From Flammeovirgaceae bacterium UBA1842 (GTDB lineage: Bacteria; Bacteroidota; Bacteroidia; Cytophagales; Cyclobacteriaceae): DNA of 64,000 bases. The notes beneath the pieces were generated by a model that saw nothing but the letters and a program-made list of their open reading frames with translations, searched no databases and was not told the origin of the DNA. The position numbers and the translations under genes are program-made. The stretch's first letter is position 1; each line of letters begins with the position of its first letter. The DNA lies in NCBI GenBank assembly GCA_002338655.1, contig DDIU01000015.1, forward strand, positions 124,001 to 188,000. Direction: 5' to 3'. This document shows positions 1 through 7,400 of this stretch, piece after piece.

Positions 1-224
1 ACAGGTAGCCCAACCGGAATGTAAGCCCCACTGTACCAAGCAACACGTATCCAACCTTGGAAGAATGGGAACACATTAAAGTAATCGAATGAGATACCGG
101 ATATGAGCAATGTAAAACTTAAAATTGCCGGAGCATAAGTTTTAAACTTTTTTTCACTTGTTGAAATTTCAGGTGACAGTTTCTTTTTTATATCTCGCAA
201 TTGTACTTTTTTCTTTTTTAACAC
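1..224 (-). CDS. Heavy-metal P-type ATPase (ZntA/CadA-like), N-terminal fragment
   Basis: Only the first ~74 codons lie in the window; the gene runs off the left edge. The frame reads a Lys-rich start and then hydrophobic segments (FKTYAPAILSFTLLISGI, later AWYSGAYIPVGLP), which resembles the first membrane helices of Bacteroidota P1B ATPases that export Zn/Cd/Co and lack an N-terminal HMA domain. No ATG is available. I chose GTG at 224, which overlaps the stop of the Fur-type gene; TTG at 200 is an alternative. Tight coupling to a Fur/Zur-type regulator fits a divalent-metal exporter. The family call is from short N-terminal similarity only, and the catalytic motifs are outside the window. 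Confidence 0.6.
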   Translation of the reverse strand, partial: MLKKKKVQLRDIKKKLSPEISTSEKKFKTYAPAILSFTLLISGISFDYFNVFPFFQGWIRVAWYSGAYIPVGLP

Positions 225-658
225 GACAAAACTTTTTTTCCGCTACATTTCTTGCAAATTCCGGTAACTACGAAATCAGAATTCTCTGCTATATAGCCCT
301 CAGGTAAATTTATTTTCGGAATTTTATGATTGGTTAAACAGACAGTTTCATCACATACTGAACAATGAAAATGCAGATGCAGGTCTCTTTCTATTTCACA
401 TTTACAACCATCTTCACATAAAGCATACTTGGGCACACCGGTACCATCATCAATACTATGTACCATGCGATTTTCTTCAAAAACTTTTAATGTTCTATAA
501 AGTGTAGTTCTATCTGACTTTTCAAAAGCTCTATATAATTCGGTAAGGCCAACCGCAGCCTCCCGATCCAGCAGATACTCCAGCACCAGCAGCCGCATGG
601 CTGTTGGTTTTATCTTGTGCATTACAAGATTTGCTTCTAATTCTTTTATTGCGCTCAT
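218..658 (-). CDS. Fur/Zur-family transcriptional regulator
   Basis: A 146-residue winged-helix metalloregulator of normal Fur length. The N-terminal half carries the winged HTH (TELYRAFEKSDRTTLYRTLK, about residues 38-58). The C-terminal half has the His/Cys metal region HLHFHCSVCDETVCL and a terminal CKKC, the usual structural zinc CxxC pair. The gene overlaps the upstream YceI-like gene by ATGA and the downstream ATPase start, so it is translationally coupled to both. Zinc or another divalent metal is the likely effector, inferred from the ATPase partner; iron cannot be excluded. No operator was identified. Confidence 0.88.
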   Translation of the reverse strand: MSAIKELEANLVMHKIKPTAMRLLVLEYLLDREAAVGLTELYRAFEKSDRTTLYRTLKVFEENRMVHSIDDGTGVPKYALCEDGCKCEIERDLHLHFHCSVCDETVCLTNHKIPKINLPEGYIAENSDFVVTGICKKCSGKKVLSC

Positions 659-1209
659 AATGTATTTTTTCTAAGTATCACTTGTGTAAACTGCACTTTT
701 AAGACCTCACTAACCCCCGGGATGAAGGACGCCAAACCAACCTCTTTTGTAGAAAAATCTCCCGTAGCACTTAGCAAACATGCAATGGATTCTCCACCAT
801 TAAAATGCTTGAGTGTGGCATTCATTACTACCTGAGATTCCCGTTCATCTGTTATAATTTTAATAGGCCAGTTAAACGATATAGGCGAATGAGGCTGGCT
901 AATAAAATCATCCACCGGAATCCTCCCGGAAAAAGTGATTATTGATTCATCGTTTGCAAGCTGGCTTTTCTGTTCACTTAAAAAACCGTTACCAACATCC
1001 AGGCTTTTCAGGTTAAGCTTACCTGAAATTTCTTTTGTGTCATAGTCCAGTTGAATCAATAGTTGATGACTTTCAGCAATCACCTGCTCATCATATATTT
1101 CAGCTACCATTACTATATGCCCTTCAGTAGTCCTGTAAAGCGTTTGACCTTTAACCACAAAGGAGTTGAAGGCAATTAGCAGAAGTATAAACAACTTGAT
1201 TTTCATCAT
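655..1209 (-). CDS. Secreted YceI-like protein
   Basis: 184 residues with a cleavable signal peptide (KLFILLLIAFNSFVVKGQ). The mature part begins LYRTTEGHIVMVAEI and resembles the short YceI-like lipid-binding beta-barrel proteins of Bacteroidota; I base this on pattern, not on a search. A paralogue lies at 40015-40596 (LYHTTNGRVLLI, then a similar SHQL/LHSQKLFAELDY stretch). The stop overlaps the Fur start (ATGA) and the start overlaps the upstream AlbA_2 gene stop (TAATG). A periplasmic role in metal or envelope stress is inferred from context only. Confidence 0.55.
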   Translation of the reverse strand: MMKIKLFILLLIAFNSFVVKGQTLYRTTEGHIVMVAEIYDEQVIAESHQLLIQLDYDTKEISGKLNLKSLDVGNGFLSEQKSQLANDESIITFSGRIPVDDFISQPHSPISFNWPIKIITDERESQVVMNATLKHFNGGESIACLLSATGDFSTKEVGLASFIPGVSEVLKVQFTQVILRKNTL

Positions 1210-1973
1210 TAACGAACGTTTAAATTTTCTTCTATATAATCGAGTGCCTCAGGTATATCCAACTCACGTGTACCATTGCCCGTGCGAACAAAAAAATGAG
1301 AACGGTCGTTATCATGAAGATAAACCGGGGAACCAGCTCTTTTGATAGCGAGATGGCAGAAATCATATGCCTCAATTTTGTAAAAACAAACGGCTACCAA
1401 CGTACATAAATTTGTTCCCAGCTTATTGGATATTAGTTCCATAATGTATTGCTCAAAACCATCCCTGCCAGGTTTTTTTAGCGTGGCATAATCTTCCTGT
1501 AAACCTCGTAGTTGTCCATCATCATCAATACCGATGAACAGATGTCCTCCACTTGTATTCATAAACCCGGCTATTGTCTTAGCTACTACTGTTTCCAGTG
1601 CCTTATTCGGCTTAAATTGGTGTAAGTCCCACCTCAAAGTAGATTTAAATTCTACCTGCTGGTTTTCTCCCGCAGCTATAAGCTCCTTGATCTCCTCCAG
1701 TTTATCTCTTTTCCCGGTAAGCTGAAATATTTTTTGTCTGACCATAAAAAGAAGTGCGAGGGTAACACCTAACAATCCAAAGAGCAATTTGGTAACCGCC
1801 TGATCCACATCCCACGACCCAACAACCTGCTGGTAGGAAGTAAGTAGCCAGGCCCACCAATTTCCCTGGTCTCCCTGCATATCGTACATGTGCAGTGAAA
1901 TAAGCAAAGGCTGTAGTAAAAAAATACCAAAGGTAAAGCCAATAGCGATGTATAGAAGTAACTTGCTTTTCAT
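1209..1973 (-). CDS. Membrane-anchored AlbA_2 (Schlafen-like) domain protein
   Basis: 254 residues. Two hydrophobic helices fill the N-terminal ~85 residues (LLLYIAIGFTFGIFLLQPLL and LLFGLLGVTLALLFMV), followed by a cytosolic AlbA_2/Schlafen-type domain (VEFKSTLRW, VAKTIAGFMNTSGGHLFIGI, GLQEDY). AlbA_2 domains are usually found at the N-terminus of soluble putative DNA- or RNA-binding regulators; membrane anchoring is less common. It overlaps the YceI-like gene by one base, so it belongs to the P-II to Fur operon. Whether the domain binds nucleic acid, acts as an RNase (as some Schlafens do) or only signals cannot be told from sequence. Confidence 0.75.
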   Translation of the reverse strand: MKSKLLLYIAIGFTFGIFLLQPLLISLHMYDMQGDQGNWWAWLLTSYQQVVGSWDVDQAVTKLLFGLLGVTLALLFMVRQKIFQLTGKRDKLEEIKELIAAGENQQVEFKSTLRWDLHQFKPNKALETVVAKTIAGFMNTSGGHLFIGIDDDGQLRGLQEDYATLKKPGRDGFEQYIMELISNKLGTNLCTLVAVCFYKIEAYDFCHLAIKRAGSPVYLHDNDRSHFFVRTGNGTRELDIPEALDYIEENLNVR

Positions 1974-2036
1974 CTTCTTGTCAGTTTTGGAGCCACAGGT
2001 GCCACATTTAATGTGAAGACACCTGCGACCCTATAC

Positions 2037-2255
2037 CTATTTCATCCTGTTTTGAAGAACTTTCTTCTTTTGCTCAAATTCTTCATCGCTGAGCTCCCCT
2101 CGGGCATAGCGCTCTCTTAGCGCCTCCATGGCTTTATCCTTGCTTCTTCTTTGCCCGGGTGTAGGGTATGGAATCAGAAATATCCAAAATATGAGGATCA
2201 GCCATAGGATCCACCAAATCCAGTGCATTCCTCCGAAATACCAATCATGCATCAT
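2037..2255 (-). CDS. Small membrane protein with SHOCT domain
   Basis: 72 residues: one very Trp-rich transmembrane helix (GMHWIWWILWLILIFWIFLI) and a C-terminal SHOCT motif (ALRERYARGELSDEEFEQKK). Function of SHOCT proteins is unknown; they often sit in oligomeric membrane or stress proteins. It is clearly paralogous to 38903-39115 (same GMH, IIWW, PGQR and RYAKGEIS positions) and shares the motif with 49721-49933. Both closest paralogues lie next to a P-II-like gene, which suggests a conserved pairing. Two successive ATG codons (2255 and 2252) can serve as start. Confidence 0.8.
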   Translation of the reverse strand: MMHDWYFGGMHWIWWILWLILIFWIFLIPYPTPGQRRSKDKAMEALRERYARGELSDEEFEQKKKVLQNRMK

Positions 2256-2281
2256 AACTATGAGGGTTTAAGGTTTAACAT

Positions 2282-2641
2282 TTATTTACACTTTTTACAC
2301 CACTTCCCCTGTACCACACTGTCTGCAGTAGCCAGAAAACGATGGCCGTTTTTACATTGCCACCTGAGTGGCGTTTTGGAATTTATATATTCTTCAGAAA
2401 GACAAGTACCGCCCTTTGTAGCAGCCAGTGCTTTCACCCTTTCTATCCCGTGAGGCCTATTGTTAGCACAGAATGGGCACCAGCTTTTTCTTATTCTTAC
2501 ACTGAAGGGAGTAGCCTGCCAGCGATGGCCTTCAGCACATTGCCACCACAGTTTTGATTTGCTGTTTATGTACAAATCGGATAGACAAAGCCCTCCTCTT
2601 TTTCGGGCCAGATATTGCATTTCTTCAATTGGACTTGACAT
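2282..2641 (-). CDS. Tandem zinc-ribbon protein
   Basis: 119 residues made of two copies of a ~55-residue zinc-ribbon unit. Copy 1 runs from GGLCLSDLYINSKSKLWWQC to WCPFC; copy 2 from GGTCLSEEYINSKTPLRWQC to WCKKC. Each has a C-x-x-GH (CAEGHRW, CKNGHRF) plus CxxC arrangement expected to bind one Zn. Such repeats occur in proteins annotated as zinc-ribbon-domain proteins, sometimes attached to nucleases; no catalytic domain is present here. It starts 2 bases after the P-II-like gene stop and is in that operon. Function unknown, possibly nucleic-acid binding. Confidence 0.7.
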   Translation of the reverse strand: MSSPIEEMQYLARKRGGLCLSDLYINSKSKLWWQCAEGHRWQATPFSVRIRKSWCPFCANNRPHGIERVKALAATKGGTCLSEEYINSKTPLRWQCKNGHRFLATADSVVQGKWCKKCK

Positions 2642-2643
2642 AT

Positions 2644-2985
2644 CTACTTCATATCAAATCTTTTAATAGATTTTCCAGTCTTGATCCGATAAGCATCATC
2701 TATTTCTGAAACGTAAATAATGCCATCGCCCGGTTCAGGTGTTTGAGCCTTGCCACAGATCAGTTGAATGGCTTTATCCGTTTCCTCATTTTGGCAGACC
2801 AGTTCCAGCTTAACAATCGGGCTATCGGTAAAATGAAAATCCAATGATGGAGATGCATCAGGATCTTTATGAGCTCCGGTACCTTCTCCTTTGGATAGGG
2901 TTACACTTTCAAATCCTGCATCTCGCAGCGATTTAACTACTATCTGTACTTTTTTAGGTTTTATAAATGCTTTTATTTCTTTCAT
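2644..2985 (-). CDS. P-II-family signalling protein (PII-NG/metal-linked type)
   Basis: 113 residues from the ATG at 2985 (MKEIKAFIKP); the longer frame to 3012 is rejected because the ACATACACATGAA leader is conserved before two other genes. The fold markers are the beta-alpha start MKEIKAFIKPKKVQIVVKSL, GxGTG (KGEGTG) and the later GDGIIYVSEI with KTGK, the P-II nucleotide-binding B and C loops. The T-loop is short and lacks the Tyr used for uridylylation. There are no amtB/glnA genes nearby; instead it sits between RND metal-efflux genes and a Fur-ATPase operon, as described for the PII-NG group tied to heavy-metal pumps. A role in tuning metal efflux by adenylate level is inference. Confidence 0.8.
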   Translation of the reverse strand: MKEIKAFIKPKKVQIVVKSLRDAGFESVTLSKGEGTGAHKDPDASPSLDFHFTDSPIVKLELVCQNEETDKAIQLICGKAQTPEPGDGIIYVSEIDDAYRIKTGKSIKRFDMK

Positions 2986-3082
2986 GTGTATGTGTTTAAT
3001 TCCAACGGTCACATGGAATTCGCGATAAACTTATTCATACTTGGTTGGTATGTTAAGGACTCTAAGTTTATGCTCATTTCAT
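2986..3082 (-). promoter_or_regulatory. Shared leader/promoter element, copy A (P-II-like gene)
   Basis: Upstream of the start codon lie, in gene orientation: ATGAAATGAGCATAAA (3067-3082), a TAAGTTTA box matching the Bacteroidota -7 consensus (3026-3033), GAATTCCATGTGACC (3007-3021) and the leader end ACATACACATG. Copies B (20649-20736) and C (38465-38565) keep the same order and spacing, with GAATTCC starting 36-37 nt before the ATG. CATGTG in the element is complementary to CACATG at the start codon, with a 21-nt loop here. Confidence 0.6.
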
Positions 3083-3116
3083 GTGTTTGTTTTTTATAAT
3101 TTAATATTTGAGAGTT

Positions 3117-3147
3117 GGCAGTTAGCAAATGACATTTACCAACTGCC
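3117..3147 (-). terminator. Possible terminator after the RND adaptor gene
   Basis: Inverted repeat with perfect 7-bp arms GGCAGTT / AACTGCC, 19 nt downstream of the adaptor stop and before the P-II promoter region. An alternative AGTTGG/CCAACT pairing uses part of the same bases. The U-rich tract is weak, so efficiency is uncertain. Confidence 0.45.
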
Positions 3148-3165
3148 CTTGCCTAATCAACTAAA

Positions 3166-4425
3166 TCAATGACTATGAGAAGTCTGGCTTTTCTTCATTT
3201 CAGAGATCAGATAGTAGGCGTTATTCCATGCCACCTGAGCACCGTCAGGAAGTGGCTCCAATAATTTGATCTCTACCCAACCATCTTCGGTTATACCGGT
3301 GCGTACTTCTATGGCTTTAAATGCCCATTCGGTCTTTCCGTCTTCTTCATGCGCTTCTGCCATGAAAATGTACGGCTTACCCTCTTCCTCAATTATCGCA
3401 CTTTCGGGTAATGCCCTTACAGTGTTATTATCACCTGTTCTTATTTTACCATTGATATACATCCCCGGAATCAGGAAGTCTTCTTTATTCTTTATTTCCG
3501 CATGCACATGCACTGCTTTAGGGTTTTGCTCAAACTGCTTGCCGACAGAATAAATTTTGGCAGTTAGGGTATTTCCTGGAACTGACTCGACAGTAAAGGA
3601 TACTTTTTGTCCTTTCTTTACCTTATATACATCCTTTTCAAACACCATAAGGTCAGCATGGATGTGGTCAGTATTGACAATCATAAACATCTCGGTTTGC
3701 GGGTCTACATATTGCCCAACTTGGACTTCCACTTTTTCAATGTAACCATCAATAGGGCTTACTACAGGCACATACTGATAAATATCACCACTTTGGACTT
3801 TCTCCACGTTGAGGCTAAGCTGCCTTAACTGTGCTTCGTAGCCCTTCACTTCTCCTTTCATGGCCTGATAGTCCGCCTGAATTTGCTGATAGGTTTTTCC
3901 GGAACCCACTTCCTCTTCGTACAACCTTTTCTGCCGTTGGTTTTCCTTCTCCAGAAACTGTAGTTGACTGTATGCCCGCACATAATCCGTCTGAAGTTTG
4001 CTTAGGTTTGGATGTGAGAGATACGCCAACACCTTACCTTTGTTTACCTGATCGCCCTCAATCACCTTGATTGAGGTAACATTCGCGCCCAATATGGCCG
4101 TAACAGTTGCTTCATGCTGTGGTGGTACCTCCAACCGGCCGTTGGCTTCCACCACGCCCGAGAGAGCCCGGGTTGGCAGGGTATCTACCTTAATACCCAA
4201 ACTTTCAAATTTCATATCAGAAAGGTGAAGTTCGGCCATTCCTTCTTCACTATGTTCTCCTTCTTCGCCTTCATGTCCGCCTTCTTCACCTGCGTGTCCA
4301 GCCTCGCCCTCATTGTGTTCTTCGTGAGATGCTTCACCGGAGTTCTCAGCCGACTTGCTGCCGCAGCCCGTAAATACCGATACCATAAGTACCAGTGCCA
4401 CTATATATATGATTTGCTTTTTCAT
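3166..4425 (-). CDS. RND efflux periplasmic adaptor (CzcB/CusB family)
   Basis: Membrane-fusion subunit linking the inner-membrane RND pump to the outer-membrane channel. I start at MKKQIIYIVALVL (4425), giving a lipoprotein signal with lipobox SVFTGCGS; an upstream in-frame ATG at 4455 would bury the signal. After the lipid Cys there is a His/Glu-rich segment (HEEHNEGEAGHAGEEGG) likely to bind metal, then the barrel-sandwich/hairpin/beta-barrel adaptor fold (EVPPQHEATVTAIL, VVSPIDGYIEKVEVQVGQYV). The next gene upstream is the RND-TolC fusion (gap 48 nt). The pump partner's TM4 motif suggests divalent metals (Zn/Co/Cd). Confidence 0.9.
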   Translation of the reverse strand: MKKQIIYIVALVLMVSVFTGCGSKSAENSGEASHEEHNEGEAGHAGEEGGHEGEEGEHSEEGMAELHLSDMKFESLGIKVDTLPTRALSGVVEANGRLEVPPQHEATVTAILGANVTSIKVIEGDQVNKGKVLAYLSHPNLSKLQTDYVRAYSQLQFLEKENQRQKRLYEEEVGSGKTYQQIQADYQAMKGEVKGYEAQLRQLSLNVEKVQSGDIYQYVPVVSPIDGYIEKVEVQVGQYVDPQTEMFMIVNTDHIHADLMVFEKDVYKVKKGQKVSFTVESVPGNTLTAKIYSVGKQFEQNPKAVHVHAEIKNKEDFLIPGMYINGKIRTGDNNTVRALPESAIIEEEGKPYIFMAEAHEEDGKTEWAFKAIEVRTGITEDGWVEIKLLEPLPDGAQVAWNNAYYLISEMKKSQTSHSH

Positions 4426-4473
4426 TGTGTTTATATTTTTAATCTGATTATCCATTCAGGTTTTATTAAATGC

Positions 4474-7400
4474 TTAATTTGATGTTTTTAAATAGTATTC
4501 CAGTTGGTAGCGGCTATTCAGATAATTGCCAAAGGCATTCCAGGAATCAACTTCTATGCGAATGGCATCCCGGATATTTTGCAGGAAGGTCACATAATCA
4601 ATAGCCCCTTCCCGGTAAGCCAAAATAGCTCCGTCCCGTTGCTCCTGGGCCAGCGGAAGTGCCTCATCCCGGTAGTAGTTCCATGAATTGAGCCACTTCA
4701 GGTATTGTTCTCTCATGTCCTGATAGGCGGCATTCAGTTCCAACTGGTTTTGGCGCAGGTTTTGACCCGCAATATCCCGTTGGATTTTGGCCGACTGTGT
4801 CCTGCCCAGCTCAGGTCCGAAAAACAAAGGGATTCTGACACCTACCTGGTACTGATAAAATCCAGATTGCCCGGCAATCTGCTGTCGCCCATACTGCCCC
4901 TGTAATTGAGGCAAGAACTGCGAACGCCTCTCTTTTATGGTGGCATCCGCTACATCTACCTGTTGCTTTGATACATTCAGCAAAGGATGGTTCATCAATG
5001 AATCAGCTACATAATTGAGCGGTTCGTCCAATTGACTGGTTGGGACATCCGGTACGGTATACAGCGTGTCATTGGCAAACCAAAGGTTCAGGCGCTGTAA
5101 AGCACTCAGATAATCCCGATATGCCTGCTCTTTTTGTATCTGTACCTGATTGGCCTGGTTGGAAGTAGCCAGGTATTCCAGTTTAGATGTGGCTTCCGTT
5201 TCCAAGCGAATCCTGGCCGCTCTTTCAATATCTGCAAATACCGAATCCAAGTGTTCATAAACCTGGTAATTGTTTTTGGTAGCAAATACCATGGCCCAAG
5301 CCTGGCTTACTTCCCGCTCCAGTTCAATAACTGATAGATCAAGTGCCTTCTCAGCAAGTGCTATCCGTTCTTTTTGCAACTTAAGTTTAGGAGCAATACC
5401 GAAAACATCAATTTGTTGTTGCTGGATGCCGAACTGAGTATAGATTCCATCAGAACCATTGCCCACTTCTTCCTTTCCGGTAAATAACTGCGTATTACCA
5501 AAGTCCCAGGCTGTTTTCTTAAGCACCTCCTGGTTTTCTATCTCTAGTCTTGCCGATTGGATTTTCGGATAGCTTTCTACCGCACGTTTTCTGGCCTGCT
5601 CCAGCGTGATCGTTTGCAAACTGTCTTGTGGTTGTTGTTGGTTTTGGGCATTGGCCAAGACAGGCAGCCCCAATAGACCTCCACAAACCAGCAGTACAAT
5701 AATCACGTTGGCATTTGGCCCTTTCAGGCTTTTTCTTTTGTCACTTCTGCTTTCCACAAAAGTGTAAAGTACAGGAAGCACCACCAATGTGAGCAGTGTA
5801 GCTGTAAGCATTCCACCAATTACCACTGTGGCTAACGGCCTTTGTACCTCAGCTCCGGCAGAACCTGAAAATGCCATCGGCAAGAAGCCGAATATATCTG
5901 TAGTAGCCGTAAGCATGATCGGCCTGATCCGTTCTTTGGTACCGGTAAGAATGCGGTCTCTGATGCTGGTGACCCCTTCTTCTTTCAGGGAATTGAATCG
6001 GTTGATCAGTACCAGCCCATTTAACACTGCTACCCCAAATAAAACGATAAAGCCTACACCTGCCGAAATACTAAATGGCATCCCGCGCAACCATAGCGCA
6101 AAAACACCTCCAATGGCAGCCAGGGGAATGGCCATATAAATCATAATAGATTGTGAAAATGACTGTAAGGCAAAATATAGCAGCACAAAGATTAGGAAGA
6201 GTGCGATAGGCACAACGATCTGCAGCCTGCTTTTGGCCCGTTGAAGATTTTCAAATTCACCTCCATAAGTGATATAGTAACCGGGTGCGAGATCAAGCTC
6301 TGCATCTAATTTTTCTTGTATATCCGTTACTACCGACTCTACATCACGCCCTCTGGTATTGACACCCACATAGGTCCTGCGGAAAGTATTATCACGGGAA
6401 ATCTGCATGGGGCCTGGCACATAATTAATGTCAGCTACTTCTTTAATAGGTACTTGTGTACCATCGGGCAGGTCAATATATAAGGTACGTAAGTCATCAA
6501 TGCTCCTTCGGTGTTTTTCATCAAAGCGGATGACCATATCAAATCGCTTTTCTCCTTCAAAAATCACCCCGGCTACTCCTCCGGCAAAGGCGGCACTCAC
6601 GTATTCGTTCAGCTTTTGAATGTCCAGTCCATATTGGGCAATCTTTTTACGGTTGTAACGAACGGTCATTTGAGGTAAACCAGAAGTTCGTTCCGGATTT
6701 ACATCACCCACACCTGGAATAGTCTGGATTATTTCCGCCATTTGCTCAGCTTTTTGGGCAAGTACATCTAAATCTTCACCATAGAGTTTGACAGCTACAT
6801 CTTCACGCACGCCAGTCAACAACTCATTAAAACGAAGTTCTACAGGCTGGCTGAAAACAAGGTTGACACCCGTCAGTTTTTTATCCAGCATTTCCTTTAT
6901 CCCTGCAATGAGTTCTTCTTTTGTTTCTACTGTTGTCCATTTGTCCATATCCTTTTCCAGGATGATAAACATATCGGCTATGTCCATCGGCATGGGGTCG
7001 GTAGGAATATCGGCTACACCGATTCTGGCTACAGCAGTTTTTATTTCAGGAAAGTTGTCCAGAAGAAGCGTTTCAATTTTAGTAGAAACATCAATGGCTT
7101 CACTCAATCCGCTTCCAGGACGTATCAAAGCCTGCATGGCGATATCCCCTTCATCCAGCTGGGGTACAAATTCTCCGCCCATACGTGAAAAAATGAATCC
7201 TGAAAGCCCCAGTAACACAATAGCCACAATGATGACAATGGTCTTGAACCTTAAAGCACCTTTAAGCAATGGCAAATAAGCCCATTGGATTCCCCCAATA
7301 ATTTTATCACTGACTTTTTCCAGCCAGCGTTCAAACTTCCCAAACCAGTTCTTTTTGTTCTGGATGGGCTTCATAAATAAAGCTGACATCATAGGAACGT

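Noticed and set aside
6788..7279. Long plus-strand frames opposite the RND pump (also 7595-8059, 26976-27479)
   Set aside because: No recognisable protein features; the minus strand is coding throughout.
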